Assembly (NCBI RefSeq): GCF_900095855.1
Contig: NZ_FMIY01000002.1
Location: 611,322-675,321 of the forward strand
DNA from: Megasphaera coli
GTDB lineage: Bacteria; Bacillota; Negativicutes; Veillonellales; Megasphaeraceae
Direction: 5' to 3'
Length of the DNA stretch: 64,000 bases
Position 1 is the first letter of the stretch. Every line of letters starts with the position of its first letter. The position numbers were made by a program, and so were the translations under genes. Below the pieces are notes generated by a model. It did no database searches. It was not told where the DNA came from and saw nothing but the letters and a program-made list of their open reading frames with translations. Positions 1 to 9,781 of the stretch are shown here, piece by piece.

Positions 1-439
1 TGCGCACCGCTCCGCTTCCGCCTGTAGGCGCACAAAGACAGCGGTGTCCGTCGGAAGGGAAAAAAACGACGAAAGTACGCTTTCGGCGCATGACGATTTT
101 CCGATCTTTTTCAACAGGCGGATTATAGAAGTAAGCATCCTTCGCGCCGTTATCTTCCGTCATCTCACCCAAGTCGCACAATGGCTGCCAGCCGATGATT
201 TCTTCTCCTTCCAGAAGAATCTGCACGTCCGCATATAAGCGGTGGCATTCTGTTTGCCGCCGCATTGCCGGCAGCGTTACGGCTTCATCAATATTCAGGT
301 AATTGCCGTTGCCTAGGTCGTACCGGTCCGGCGGCAGCGCATCCAGCCGGGCCGAAGCCAGTTTTTGCAGCCACGGCTTAATATAATCGGGTAAATTATG
401 TTTTTCCCGTTCCCACTGCTTTAAATCACCGATGTACAT
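1..439 (-). CDS. YhcH/YjgK/YiaL family protein (3' end outside window)
   Basis: Partial: the start is inside the window and the last codons lie beyond its left edge; about 146 residues are visible. The protein begins MYIGDLKQWE and carries the family hallmarks: an 'H-x-x-Y-x-D-x-Q' stretch (CHRLYADVQ), then E-K/E-I-G (GEEIIGW), and near the end a 'FFPxDxHR' metal-site motif (FFPSDGHR). Family members are cupin-like proteins (E. coli YiaL and NanQ, earlier 'beta-galactosidase subunit beta'); NanQ acts as a sialic-acid anomerase, but the substrate here is unknown. The ATG has an AGGAGG about 5 nt upstream. It sits 10 nt downstream of ftsY and probably ends the smc-ftsY transcript. Confidence 0.8.
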   Translation of the reverse strand, partial: MYIGDLKQWEREKHNLPDYIKPWLQKLASARLDALPPDRYDLGNGNYLNIDEAVTLPAMRRQTECHRLYADVQILLEGEEIIGWQPLCDLGEMTEDNGAKDAYFYNPPVEKDRKIVMRRKRTFVVFFPSDGHRCLCAPTGGSGAVR

Positions 440-449
440 ATTGGCCTCC

Positions 450-1415
450 TTACGTATCTTCTTTCCTTTCTCCGCTGCCGTCCTCTCCGTTCGCCGCCGT
501 ACCGGCTTTGTCGAAAAGGGCATCCGCAAACTGAGCCGCGTCAAAGGGACGCAAATCATCTGCACCTTCACCGACGCCGACCCAACGGACAGGCACGCCG
601 AGAACGCGCTTGACGGAAAGGACAATGCCTCCTTTGGCCGTGCCGTCGAGTTTGGTCAAAACAACGCCCGTAAGAGGTACGACTTCACCGAACAGTTTAG
701 CTTGATTGACGGCATTCTGGCCGGTCGTCGCATCGAGAACGAGGAGAGTTTCATGCGGCGCCCCTTCAATATTTTTTCCGGCAATACGCGCCATTTTACG
801 CAGTTCTTCCATGAGATTGCTCTTCGTGTGCAGCCTCCCTGCCGTATCGACGAGGAGGACGTCCATATGCCGGGCCTTGGCCGAAGTAGTCGCGTCAAAG
901 ACGACCGCCGCCGCGTCCGCCCCTTCTCTGTGCTTGACGATGGGCACGCCTGCGCGTTCGGCCCAAACAGTCAGCTGGTCCGATGCTGCCGCGCGGAACG
1001 TATCGCCGGCCGCAATCATAACGGATTTACCGTGATCCGTATAATACTTGGCCAGTTTACCGATGGTCGTCGTCTTGCCGACACCGTTTACACCGACAAT
1101 GAAGATAACTTCCGTACCTTCCCGTTCGGGCGCTTCTACATCGTTTTCTTTCAATATTTGAATGATAACTTTTTCCAAATAAGGAATGACATCTCTGCCG
1201 TCCTTGATTTCTCGCGATTTTACGCCCGTCCTGATTTGTGAAAGCAAATATTCCGTCATTTCCATGCCCATGTCGCCGGTCAACATAACCGCTTCCAGAT
1301 CTTCGTACATTTCTTCGTCAATGCGGGCATAACTGCGGACGACGTCTTCGATATTCTTAAACAAAGAGCCCTTCGTTTTTTCAAGACTCTTTTTTAATTT
1401 AGAAAAAAATCCCAT
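450..1415 (-). CDS. ftsY: Signal recognition particle receptor FtsY
   Basis: SRP-family GTPase that docks ribosome-nascent chain-SRP complexes at the inner membrane for co-translational insertion. At 321 residues it has a short basic N-terminus instead of the long acidic A domain of E. coli, as is usual in Firmicutes. Seen: N-helical domain 1-90, G1 GVNGVGKTT (108-116), DTFRAAA (138-144) of the insertion box, G3 DTAGR (190-194), G4 TKLDG (254-258) and the closing [10 protein letters not shown] (282-291). The ATG lies 2 nt after the smc stop, with its ribosome-binding site (GGAGG) inside the end of smc, so the two are translationally linked. smc-ftsY is a common Firmicute gene order. Confidence 0.97.
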   Translation of the reverse strand: MGFFSKLKKSLEKTKGSLFKNIEDVVRSYARIDEEMYEDLEAVMLTGDMGMEMTEYLLSQIRTGVKSREIKDGRDVIPYLEKVIIQILKENDVEAPEREGTEVIFIVGVNGVGKTTTIGKLAKYYTDHGKSVMIAAGDTFRAAASDQLTVWAERAGVPIVKHREGADAAAVVFDATTSAKARHMDVLLVDTAGRLHTKSNLMEELRKMARIAGKNIEGAPHETLLVLDATTGQNAVNQAKLFGEVVPLTGVVLTKLDGTAKGGIVLSVKRVLGVPVRWVGVGEGADDLRPFDAAQFADALFDKAGTAANGEDGSGERKEDT

Positions 1416-1417
1416 CC

Positions 1418-4400
1418 TTACGCCTCCTCAATGAGTGAATCGACCTGCACCGTCAGCAGGCGGGATACACCTTTTTCTTCCATCGTCACTCCTTGCAGTG
1501 TGTTGGCCGCTTCCATGGACTTGCGGCGGTGCGTAATGACGATGAACTGCGTGTCGCCGCTGTAGTTCTTCAGATACTTTGCCATCCGGTCCACGTTTGC
1601 CTCGTCAAGGGCCGCATCCACTTCGTCGACGAGACAGAACGGGGCCGGGTGATAGGCGAGAAAAGCCAGAAGCAGGGCTATAACGGTAAGAGCCCGTTCG
1701 CCACCGGAAAAAAGCGTCAGTGGCTGCTGCTTTTTCCCGGGCGGGCGGATGAGAAAATCCACGCCGCTGTCGAGAACGCGCTCCGTATCGGTAAGCAGAA
1801 GCTTGGCCGTGCCGCCGCCGAAGAGGCGGCCGAAGACTTGCTGAAAATGAACGCCTATATCCCGAAAAGCACTGTTGAACTGCCTTTCCATAGCCCTGTC
1901 TATTTCTTTAATGACGCCTTCCAACTTGCTGCGCGATGCCAAGAGGTCGTCGCTTTGTTTTCTGTAAAGGGCCGTCTTTTCTTCTATTTCCGCGTATTCC
2001 GCTTCAGCGTTGGGATTTACCGTGCCCAGCCCGGCAATTTCCACTCTCAGAGAAGCAACCTTTTCCTGCAGCTCCTTGAGAGAACCGCCGCGGCGCCGCT
2101 CCATGGCTTCTTTTCGCGTCAAGCCTTGGGCCGCCAGCTTTTCTTCGCTTCGTGCGATTTCACCGCGATATTTTTCGATTTGAACATCCGCCGCGGTCAT
2201 GCGCTTCTGTCGGCCTTCCGCATCTTCGCGCCGGCGACGCAGTTCGTCCTCCAGTTCCCGGTGGGCTTTAAAATTTTTCTCACGCGAGCGGTAGAACGCT
2301 TCTTTTTTCTCTTCTTTATGACGTGCTTCCGCTTCTTTGCGGCTCAGGGTCTCACCTGTCGTTACGATGAGTGCTTCCGTTTCGGCAAGCTTATGCCGTG
2401 CTTCCGTCAGACGGCCTTTCAAGTTTTCCCCTTCACGTTTTTGTTCATTCAGCCATTCAATTTGCTGCTCCAATTGCGCCGTAAAATGGCGTTCTTCTTC
2501 TTCAATCTTCGTCAGAGCGATTTTGCGTTCCGTAAGGGCCGTGTCGTATTGCTCCGCTTCGGCTCGGCTGCGGGCGAGCTCTGCCTCAAGCTCTGTAAGC
2601 CCGCTGTCGTCTTCGCCCTTCTGCAAGCCTGCCAGAACATTCCTCTTTTCCGCAAGGACGCAGGTCATCTCTTCCTGCAGCTTGTGTAATTCGTCCGATT
2701 CCCGCTTCAGTGCCGCCAAGGAATTTTCCGCCTCTTTCAGGTCCTCTTCGTCTCTTGCACATTTCCATTCGCAGCGGTGCAGCTTTTCGGCGCACTCCGC
2801 CGCCGCATGCTGCCGCTTCTTTAAAGAAGCGGCGGCAGCCACCTCATCCTGCTGCAGGCGATTCAGCGCGGCGCCGAGATTTTCCCGTTTCTTTTCTGCA
2901 GCCGCCGCTTCACTCCGCAACGCTGCCGAAAGCGTCCTTCTGCCGATGAGAGATGATTCCTTTTGCTGCACGCTGCCGCCCGTAAGAGAGCCGCCGGCGT
3001 TAAAAACGGTCCCGTCAAGGCAGACGATACGCAGGCGATTGCCGAATTTACGAGCTGCAGCGGAAGCCGCCCCTGCAGTAGAAGCGACCAGTGTCTTTTC
3101 GAGAAGCGACGAAAAAATAACTTCATACGTCTCGTCATAAGTAATGAGGTCCTTCGCCGTACCTATAATTCCGTCTTCGCGAAGCGCTTCTTCTTCGTCC
3201 TTGCCGCGGCGGCGAGACCTCACTGTGTCGAGGGGCAAAAAAGTCACTCTCCCGGCATTCTTTCGTCTTAAATAGGCGATGGCCTCTTTAGCGGCACCTT
3301 CCGTGCGCAAGACGATATACCGCGATGCCGCACCTAAGGCGACGTCAACAGCCGTCGCATATTCAGCCGGCACGCCGCAAATATCACCGACGAGTCCGCA
3401 AATATCATTATGCCAACTTTCTTCAGCTTTTAAGACGGTCTTTACGGCTTTGCCGAGACCTTCGTATTCACCGATCAGGCCTTCAAGAACGCGCAGACGC
3501 TGCTGTAAGCCTGCCAAATACGCGTCCGTCTTGCGGCGCTGTTCTTCATACTCGGCCAAGGCGGCCCGTGCCGTTTTCAGTCGGTATTGCTCCTCTTCGC
3601 AGGTCTTTATATGAGCCGCCTTTTCACCGCGCAGCACCGACAGGGACATCGTCTCCGCCGTAAGACTTTGTCGCAGAGCGCGCACTTTTTCGGTCGCGGC
3701 TTCTATAGCTGCGATACTTGAGTTACGACGTTTGTCATTTTCTTCAAGGCGCTGCTTCAGGACCTCAATATCCCGTGTCAAAACATAGACACGCTCCTTG
3801 CGCAGATCTGCCGCCTGCGTTCGCTCGTACAGCCTTGTCTTCAGGGCTGCAGTTTTTTCCCGAACTTCACGGCGTACGCGCTCTGCAAGAGCCAGGCTGT
3901 CGTGAACCGTCTCTTTTTCTTTGCGGCATGCGGCAAGGCGTCGCTCCAGGTCAGCTGTTTTGGCGGTTACGGCTTCCCGTTTTTGTACCGCCTTCGGCTC
4001 CTCTGCCGCCAAGACGTTCAAAGTTTGCTTTAATTCTTCACGACGCAGCTCAATGGCTTCAAGGCGCGTTTTCATGCTTTCCGCTTCGGACCGGATCGCA
4101 CCGGCCGTTTCGTTGAGGAGTCTTCCGGCCGCCCCCTCCTTTTCCATAAAAGATAGGATTTCCAGCCGTTTCTTATCAATTTTTCCTATGGCTTCATTGA
4201 TTTCCGCCAGTTCCCGTCTTGCCTGCTGTGCCGTATTTTCCGCCTTGACGAGGAGCCGTTCAAAGTTGCGCAGCTCCTGCAGGGCCAGCGTTCCTTCATA
4301 TGATTGACGCTCCCTGTCGAGGCCGCGAAAGGTGCGCAGCTTTTCGGCCTGTTCTGCCGCCGGCTGCAGCCGTTCTTCCAAGAGGTTCGTCAAATCGCGG

Positions 4401-4972
4401 ATGCGGGCCAGATTATTTTCCGTTTCCTTCAGTTTCTTCAAGCCCTCTTCCTTGCGGCTCTTGAAACGGCTGATACCGGCCACTTCTTCAAAAATAATAC
4501 GGCGTTCTTCGGGTTTACTGTTTAAAATACGGTCCACCCTGTTTTGCCCGATAAGAGCCATGGAGTCGCGGCCGATGCCCGTATCGGCAAAGAGCGTGTG
4601 AATATCCTTTAAGCGGCACGGCCGCTTGTTAATGTAAAACTCACTGTCGCCGGAACGAAAATAGCGGCGCGTCACGACGACTTCCGTATAGTCCGTATCC
4701 AGCGTCCTGTCACTGTTATCAAAATAAAGTGACACCTCCGCCGCACCCTGCGGCCGGCGCGTATCCGTACCGGAAAAAATGATGTCTTCCGCTCGCTGCC
4801 CGCGCAGATGGCGCACATTCTGCTCGCCCAGAACCCAGCGGACGGCATCGGATATGTTGCTCTTGCCGCTGCCGTTGGGACCGACAATTGCCGTAATGCC
4901 CTTGTCAAAGAGAAGAATCGTTTTATCGGCGAAAGACTTGAAGCCTCTCAATTCCATTTTTAGAAGCTGCAC
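1418..4972 (-). CDS. smc: Chromosome segregation ATPase SMC
   Basis: Condensin subunit that compacts and individualises chromosomes with ScpAB. The 1184 residues match the usual 1180-1190. Walker A GPNGSGKS lies at 31-38; two long coiled-coil arms rich in E/K/R flank a hinge around residues 510-680; the C-terminal head has the signature LFSGGERAL and Walker B CLVDEVDAALD around 1088-1125. The start is GTG: the N-terminus (QLLKMELRGFKSF) aligns exactly with the usual SMC beginning, and a GAGG lies 8 nt upstream. First gene of a minus-strand smc-ftsY-yhcH transcript; divergent from the CorA gene. Confidence 0.97.
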   Translation of the reverse strand: MQLLKMELRGFKSFADKTILLFDKGITAIVGPNGSGKSNISDAVRWVLGEQNVRHLRGQRAEDIIFSGTDTRRPQGAAEVSLYFDNSDRTLDTDYTEVVVTRRYFRSGDSEFYINKRPCRLKDIHTLFADTGIGRDSMALIGQNRVDRILNSKPEERRIIFEEVAGISRFKSRKEEGLKKLKETENNLARIRDLTNLLEERLQPAAEQAEKLRTFRGLDRERQSYEGTLALQELRNFERLLVKAENTAQQARRELAEINEAIGKIDKKRLEILSFMEKEGAAGRLLNETAGAIRSEAESMKTRLEAIELRREELKQTLNVLAAEEPKAVQKREAVTAKTADLERRLAACRKEKETVHDSLALAERVRREVREKTAALKTRLYERTQAADLRKERVYVLTRDIEVLKQRLEENDKRRNSSIAAIEAATEKVRALRQSLTAETMSLSVLRGEKAAHIKTCEEEQYRLKTARAALAEYEEQRRKTDAYLAGLQQRLRVLEGLIGEYEGLGKAVKTVLKAEESWHNDICGLVGDICGVPAEYATAVDVALGAASRYIVLRTEGAAKEAIAYLRRKNAGRVTFLPLDTVRSRRRGKDEEEALREDGIIGTAKDLITYDETYEVIFSSLLEKTLVASTAGAASAAARKFGNRLRIVCLDGTVFNAGGSLTGGSVQQKESSLIGRRTLSAALRSEAAAAEKKRENLGAALNRLQQDEVAAAASLKKRQHAAAECAEKLHRCEWKCARDEEDLKEAENSLAALKRESDELHKLQEEMTCVLAEKRNVLAGLQKGEDDSGLTELEAELARSRAEAEQYDTALTERKIALTKIEEEERHFTAQLEQQIEWLNEQKREGENLKGRLTEARHKLAETEALIVTTGETLSRKEAEARHKEEKKEAFYRSREKNFKAHRELEDELRRRREDAEGRQKRMTAADVQIEKYRGEIARSEEKLAAQGLTRKEAMERRRGGSLKELQEKVASLRVEIAGLGTVNPNAEAEYAEIEEKTALYRKQSDDLLASRSKLEGVIKEIDRAMERQFNSAFRDIGVHFQQVFGRLFGGGTAKLLLTDTERVLDSGVDFLIRPPGKKQQPLTLFSGGERALTVIALLLAFLAYHPAPFCLVDEVDAALDEANVDRMAKYLKNYSGDTQFIVITHRRKSMEAANTLQGVTMEEKGVSRLLTVQVDSLIEEA

Positions 4973-5021
4973 TGCACTGACCTCATATTACTATACGGAA
5001 ATAAACTCATAATATTGCTTT

Positions 5022-5050
5022 ATTATATCACGTTATGCCCGCCGAAAAAA
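5022..5050 (-). promoter_or_regulatory. Possible promoter for smc-ftsY
   Basis: A perfect TATAAT reads on the minus strand at 5022-5027, 17 bp from a poor -35 (TTTTTT, 5045-5050). It lies about 50 bp upstream of the smc start. Only the -10 box is convincing. Confidence 0.35.
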
Positions 5051-5113
5051 CGCCTGCAGTGACGGCGCTTCCATACGCTCTGCCTTTGTGTGAGAAAAAT
5101 TCCTCCGCAAGTC

Positions 5114-5143
5114 TTGACTTGTCCCGTCTTGTATGATTATATT
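5114..5143 (+). promoter_or_regulatory. Sigma-A-type promoter of the CorA-family gene
   Basis: TTGACT (5114-5119) and TATATT (5138-5143) with an 18-bp spacer. It is 45 bp upstream of the start codon, which also has a strong AAAGGAGGGGG ribosome-binding site. Confidence 0.65.
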
Positions 5144-5187
5144 TAGTTTGGTATATAACAGGATTGTGCGAAAGGAGGGGGTATCAT

Positions 5188-6141
5188 ATGCTGCAGGTCT
5201 ACAAACACATTAACGGGCACCTGGAAGACGACCTGTCCTTGGCCACTGCCGAGAAAGGCTCGTGGATCAACATCGTGAACCCCGACTTTGACGATCTGCA
5301 AATCGTTTCCATGGTGACGGAAATCCCGACGGACGTCCTTAAGACCGCCCTGGACACGGAAGAACGTTCTCACGTCGAGCTGGAAGATGATTATATTTTC
5401 GTAGTTATCAACATCCCGATCATTCTGGAAACGGACAGCTACGACACCTTGCCTCTCGGTATCTTCATTACGCCCGACTTCATTGTCACCGTCTGCATTC
5501 AGGAATCCGATGTCATGAAGGCGTTTACACAAAACAAGTATCCGCTCTTTTATACTTTCAAAAAAACGCGCTTCCTCTTTCAGATTCTCTATCGCACGGC
5601 AACCCTCTTTCTGCGGTACTTACAGCAAATCAACCATCGCAGCGACGACATTGAAAATATTCTGCGCCATTCCATGCGAAACAGGGAATTTTTCATGCTC
5701 CTCGAATTACAGAAATCCTTAACCTTTTTCGCTTCCGCTCTCAAGGGCAACGGCGCAGTCATGGAAAAGCTGCTTCGCCTGCGGCGCAATCAGTCACTTC
5801 ATCACCTGCTCAAGCTCTATGAAGAAGACGAAGATCTCTTGGAAGACGTTATCATCGAAAACAAGCAGGCTATCGAAATGGTGGAAATGTACTCGAACAT
5901 TCTCATGAATATGTCCGATACGTTCGCCTCCATCATTTCCAACAACCTGAATATTGTCATGAAGTTCCTCGCCTCCATTACGATCATCCTTTCCGTGCCG
6001 ACGACCATCTTCAGTCTTTGGGGCGTAAACGTGCCTCTTCCCTTTGCGGAAAGCGAGTGGGGATTCTTCCTCGTCATCACGATTGCAATGATCGGTTCAG
6101 GCATTACGGTCGCCCTCTTGTGGCTGAAGAAATTATTCTGA
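5188..6141 (+). CDS. CorA-family divalent metal ion transporter with a GVN motif
   Basis: Predicted inner-membrane pentameric channel of the CorA/MIT superfamily, 317 residues from the ATG at 5188. This start is chosen over an upstream in-frame ATG because the AAAGGAGG lies just before it. The soluble alpha/beta and long-helix part occupies about residues 1-255, followed by two C-terminal membrane helices and a short basic tail (WLKKLF). The filter motif, normally GMN, reads GVN (SLWGVNVP) at the end of the first membrane helix. In characterised relatives GMN marks Mg2+/Co2+ transport and ZntB carries GIN, so the substrate here should not be assumed to be Mg2+. Single-gene transcript with its own promoter and terminator. 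Confidence 0.85.
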   Translation: MLQVYKHINGHLEDDLSLATAEKGSWINIVNPDFDDLQIVSMVTEIPTDVLKTALDTEERSHVELEDDYIFVVINIPIILETDSYDTLPLGIFITPDFIVTVCIQESDVMKAFTQNKYPLFYTFKKTRFLFQILYRTATLFLRYLQQINHRSDDIENILRHSMRNREFFMLLELQKSLTFFASALKGNGAVMEKLLRLRRNQSLHHLLKLYEEDEDLLEDVIIENKQAIEMVEMYSNILMNMSDTFASIISNNLNIVMKFLASITIILSVPTTIFSLWGVNVPLPFAESEWGFFLVITIAMIGSGITVALLWLKKLF

Positions 6142-6154
6142 TCCCTTGTACAGC

Positions 6155-6185
6155 AAAAACCGCTCCCGCAGGAGCGGCTTTTTTT
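6155..6185. terminator. Bidirectional intrinsic terminator between corA-like gene and rnhB
   Basis: Perfect 7-bp GC stem CCGCTCC/GGAGCGG (6160-6166 with 6171-6177), tetraloop CGCA, A-run before and T-run after, so it can stop transcription from both converging genes. Confidence 0.85.
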
Positions 6186-6978
6186 ATCTTTCAAAGTGTA
6201 CCATTGACTTGATCGGTTCAAAGCTCTTTCGGTGAATGGGACAGGGACCATAAGCCACAATGGCATCGCGATGGGCCTGCGTCAAATAGCCTTTATGTTC
6301 GCCAAAACCGTATTGCGGGTATTGTCCGTCGTATTCTTCCATAATTCTGTCGCGCGTGACCTTGGCAATAATCGATGCCGCCGCAACGGAAAGGCTCTTC
6401 CCGTCACCGCCTACGAGAGAAAGGTGCCGCATGGGTAAATCACGGAGAGGCATGGCGTCGACAATAACCGCATCGGGACGAACGGAAAGAGCTTCGACAG
6501 CCTCATACATAGCCGCCATGGTGGCATGATAAATATCAAGATTATCAATCTCCCGTTCCGACTTGGATACGCACGCAAGCGCGACGGCCTGCTCTGCAAT
6601 AATATTGTAGAGCACTTCACGCTTATGAGGCGGCACCTTCTTGCTGTCGTTAATACCGGCATACATCCAGCCTGCAGGCAAAATGACGGCCGCCACCGTG
6701 ACGGGTCCCGCCGCCGGGCCCCGTCCCGCTTCGTCGATACCCGCAATATAACGGGCTCCTTCTTTATAAAGTGCCTCTTCGTACTGCAGCATGACACGCA
6801 GGCGTTCTTCTTCGGCGCGGCGGCGAGCTTCCTTTTTCGCTTCCGCCGCGGCAAGACTGCGCACGGATTTACGGCTGTCCGCCGCCATAGCTGCAAGAAG
6901 GGGCATCATATGCGCCCCTTCTTGTGTAAGAAGTATCTTTATCTCCGCCAACGTAAGCTGCGCAATATCAGTCATCAT
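6184..6978 (-). CDS. rnhB: Ribonuclease HII
   Basis: Cleaves the RNA strand of RNA-DNA hybrids and removes single ribonucleotides from DNA. 264 residues, including an N-terminal helical extension of about 70 residues like that of B. subtilis RnhB. The catalytic GIDEAGRG lies at 80-87 with acidic residues D82 and E83; a later VDAMPL and the DGKS/AAASIIAKVTRDR block complete the RNase HII fold. Its start overlaps the end of rbgA by 11 bp. The rbgA-rnhB pairing is also found in B. subtilis (ylqF-rnhB). Confidence 0.97.
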   Translation of the reverse strand: MMTDIAQLTLAEIKILLTQEGAHMMPLLAAMAADSRKSVRSLAAAEAKKEARRRAEEERLRVMLQYEEALYKEGARYIAGIDEAGRGPAAGPVTVAAVILPAGWMYAGINDSKKVPPHKREVLYNIIAEQAVALACVSKSEREIDNLDIYHATMAAMYEAVEALSVRPDAVIVDAMPLRDLPMRHLSLVGGDGKSLSVAAASIIAKVTRDRIMEEYDGQYPQYGFGEHKGYLTQAHRDAIVAYGPCPIHRKSFEPIKSMVHFER

Positions 6979-7855
6979 CAGCTCCTGTATTCTCTTCGTC
7001 GGTCATGAAATCTTCGGGCCAATCCAAAGTAACGGCACCGATACGGCCTTCGCGGTAATCCTTTAAAATAAGTTTGTACGTCTTCTCGAAATCAAGCTTA
7101 CCGCCCGCCACGACAGCCCCCCGCTTTTGACCGATAGCACGAATCGTATCCTGCGGCGTATCCCCCAGGTTTGTCAGATTGAATCTCTTTTTCAGGGCTT
7201 CACCGTAACGCCGCGACAATTCGTCTACCAGGGCGGTCACAATTTCTTCCATATCGAACACCGTGTCGGAAATGGCGCCCGTTGCGGCTAAACGCGAAGC
7301 GCTGAGCTGGTTTTCCAGCTTAGGCCAGAGGACACCCGGCGTATCGAGTAAATCGAGATTATCCGCCAAGTGAACCCACTGCTTTCCCTTGGTCTCGCCG
7401 GGCTTGTCCGCAGTCTTTGCCGCATTGCGGCCGGCCAGGCGGTTGATGAGCGTTGACTTGCCCACATTGGGAATGCCGAGGATAATCGTGCGCACGGAAC
7501 GGTTCCCGAGCCCCCTCGCACGCCACCGCTCCAGCTTGGGCGCCGCCATCCCGCGTACGAGGGCGACAAGGTTCTTTACGCCCCTGCCGTCCTTGCTGCT
7601 GATAGCGATGACCGCCCTGCCGCACTCCCTGTAATAAGACTTCCATATGTCAAGAAGCTTCGGATCCGCCAGATCCGCCTTGTTGAGGACGACGACGGAC
7701 GGCTTATCACCTAAGAGCGCGGCAATCATAGGATTGGCGCTGCTCACGGGAATGCGTGCATCTACGAGTTCAATGGCCACGTCGATGACTTTTAAATTTT
7801 CTTCAATGAGGCGTCCGGCTTTTGCCATATGGCCGGGAAACCAGTTGATGAGCAT
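6968..7855 (-). CDS. rbgA: Ribosome biogenesis GTPase RbgA (YlqF)
   Basis: Circularly permuted GTPase needed for late assembly of the 50S subunit. The permuted order is visible: G4 NKAD at 58-61 precedes G1 GIPNVGKST at 127-135 and G3 DTPG at 171-174. The N-terminal NWFPGHMAKA is diagnostic of the family. 295 residues, near the usual 280-290. It starts 4 nt after the thrS stop with AAAGGA overlapping that stop, so it is co-transcribed with thrS and rnhB and probably shares T-box control by read-through. Confidence 0.95.
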   Translation of the reverse strand: MLINWFPGHMAKAGRLIEENLKVIDVAIELVDARIPVSSANPMIAALLGDKPSVVVLNKADLADPKLLDIWKSYYRECGRAVIAISSKDGRGVKNLVALVRGMAAPKLERWRARGLGNRSVRTIILGIPNVGKSTLINRLAGRNAAKTADKPGETKGKQWVHLADNLDLLDTPGVLWPKLENQLSASRLAATGAISDTVFDMEEIVTALVDELSRRYGEALKKRFNLTNLGDTPQDTIRAIGQKRGAVVAGGKLDFEKTYKLILKDYREGRIGAVTLDWPEDFMTDEENTGADDD

Positions 7856-7858
7856 TGT

Positions 7859-9766
7859 TTATCCTTTGCGTTCTGCCGTTAATTCGAGAATTTCCGCAAT
7901 AAATTCATCCACGTTCCTGGCTCCCATATCGCCTTGTGTGCGATGCCGTACGGAGACGGTGCCGCTCTGTGCCTCTTTATCGCCGATAACGGCCATGTAG
8001 GGAACCTTTTCCATTTGGGCCTTGCGAATTTTATAACCGATTTTTTCGTTGCTCTCATCCAGCTCGACGCGCACGCCGGCAGCTTTGAATTTCTTGCGCA
8101 GGGCAACGGCATAGTCCATGCGCTTTTCCGAAATAGGCAGGAGCTTGACCTGAACCGGAGCAAGCCATACGGGGAAAGCGCCGGCATAGTTTTCGATCAA
8201 AATACCGATGAACCGTTCGATACTGCCGAAGCAGGCGCGGTGAACCATAACGGGGCGATGCTTCTGGCCGTCTTCGCCGATGTAGGTCATATCGAAGCGT
8301 TCGGGCATGAGCATATCGAGCTGAATGGTGCCGCACTGCCAGGTACGGCCGATGGAATCTTTTACATGGAAATCGAGTTTCGGACCGTAAAAAGCGCCGT
8401 CTCCTTCATTGATCTGATAGGGCACGCCCTTTTCTTCAATAGCTTCCTGCAAGGTCTTCGTCGCCAGCTCCCAAATTTCGTCGCTGCCCATGGAATTTTC
8501 GGGCCGTGTAGAAAGTTCGACGTGATATTCCAGCCCGAAAGCACTGTACGCCTTGTGAAATAAATCAAGAACGCCCGTAATTTCTTCCTTCATCTGTTCG
8601 GGCAGCATGAAGATATGCGCATCGTCCTGTGTGAAGCTGCGGACTCGGAAGAGGCCGTGCAGGGCGCCGTGCAATTCATGACGGTGTACGAGGCCGAGTT
8701 CCGCCACGCGCATGGGGAAATCACGATAGCTGTGAACATTGCTCTTGTAGACGAGAATGCCGCCCGGGCAGTTCATGGGCTTAACGGCATACGGTTCATC
8801 GTCGATAGTCGTAAAGTACATGTTGTCGCGGTAGTGCTCCCAATGACCGGACTGTTCCCACAACCTGCGGTTCAGGATGATAGGCGTGCTGATCTGATCG
8901 TAGTCGGCTTCGTCATGCAGCCCGTTCCAGAATTTGAGCAGCGTCTGGCGCAAGACCATGCCCTTCGCATGGAAGAAAGGAAACCCCGGACCTTCTTCGT
9001 GAAAACTGAACAAATCCATTTCTTTTCCCAGCTTGCGGTGATCACGTTTTTCCGCTTCTTCCCGCATGCGGATGTATTCGTCCAGCTGGGACTGCTTTTC
9101 AAAAGCCGTCCCGTAAATGCGCTGCAGCATTTTGTTCTTTTCGTTACCGCGCCAATATGCGCCGGCAACGGAGAGAAGTTTAAAGGCCTTCACCTGACCT
9201 GTCGACATGACGTGCGGGCCGGCGCAGAGGTCATAAAACTCGCCCTGTCTGTAGAGGGAGATTTTTGTATGTGCCGGAAGCTCGTTGATTAATTCGACTT
9301 TATAAATTTCATCATCCTTGCCGAAGAGCTCCAACGCATCTTCGCGCGTAATTTCTTCATACGTTACGGGCAGGTTTTCTTTGACGATCTTGTGCATTTC
9401 CTTTTCTATAGCCGCAAAATCATCTTTCGTAAAACGATATTCCGTATCAAAGTCGTAGTAAAAACCGGTCTCAATGGCCGGACCGATGGCGACCTTGACA
9501 TTCTTAAAGAGGCGTCGTACGGCCTGTGCCATAATGTGAGAAGCCGTATGGCGCAGCGTATCCTTCCCTTCCTGCGAATCAAAGGTCAAAAATTCCACGT
9601 GCGATCCGTCGATGAGAGGCATGCGCAGATCCGTCACTTCATTGTTTACTTTAGCGACGAGAACTTTCCTGGCCAGGCTGTTGCTGATTTGTGCAACTGC
9701 TTCTCCTAAAGTGCAGTTGTCGGCAAATTGTTTTTTACTGCCGTCTTTCAATACTATTTCTACCAT
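7859..9766 (-). CDS. thrS: Threonine-tRNA ligase
   Basis: Class II aminoacyl-tRNA synthetase, 635 residues from MVEIVLKDGS. The frame stays open upstream through the leader, but this ATG has an AGGAGA 8 nt upstream and matches the family start. Visible: TGS domain (about 1-60), the editing domain with HTASHIMAQAV, a Zn-site cysteine in DLCAGPH, catalytic motif 2 (RHELHGALHGLFRVRSFTQDD) and motif 3, and the C-terminal anticodon-binding domain ending in the NVDEFIAEI region. A T-box leader precedes it; rbgA and rnhB follow in the same transcript. Confidence 0.97.
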   Translation of the reverse strand: MVEIVLKDGSKKQFADNCTLGEAVAQISNSLARKVLVAKVNNEVTDLRMPLIDGSHVEFLTFDSQEGKDTLRHTASHIMAQAVRRLFKNVKVAIGPAIETGFYYDFDTEYRFTKDDFAAIEKEMHKIVKENLPVTYEEITREDALELFGKDDEIYKVELINELPAHTKISLYRQGEFYDLCAGPHVMSTGQVKAFKLLSVAGAYWRGNEKNKMLQRIYGTAFEKQSQLDEYIRMREEAEKRDHRKLGKEMDLFSFHEEGPGFPFFHAKGMVLRQTLLKFWNGLHDEADYDQISTPIILNRRLWEQSGHWEHYRDNMYFTTIDDEPYAVKPMNCPGGILVYKSNVHSYRDFPMRVAELGLVHRHELHGALHGLFRVRSFTQDDAHIFMLPEQMKEEITGVLDLFHKAYSAFGLEYHVELSTRPENSMGSDEIWELATKTLQEAIEEKGVPYQINEGDGAFYGPKLDFHVKDSIGRTWQCGTIQLDMLMPERFDMTYIGEDGQKHRPVMVHRACFGSIERFIGILIENYAGAFPVWLAPVQVKLLPISEKRMDYAVALRKKFKAAGVRVELDESNEKIGYKIRKAQMEKVPYMAVIGDKEAQSGTVSVRHRTQGDMGARNVDEFIAEILELTAERKG

Positions 9767-9781
9767 ACTGAACATCTCCTT

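Noticed and set aside
432-3140. Long plus-strand frames opposite ftsY and smc
   Set aside because: No family motifs and no start signals; the minus-strand genes are unambiguous.
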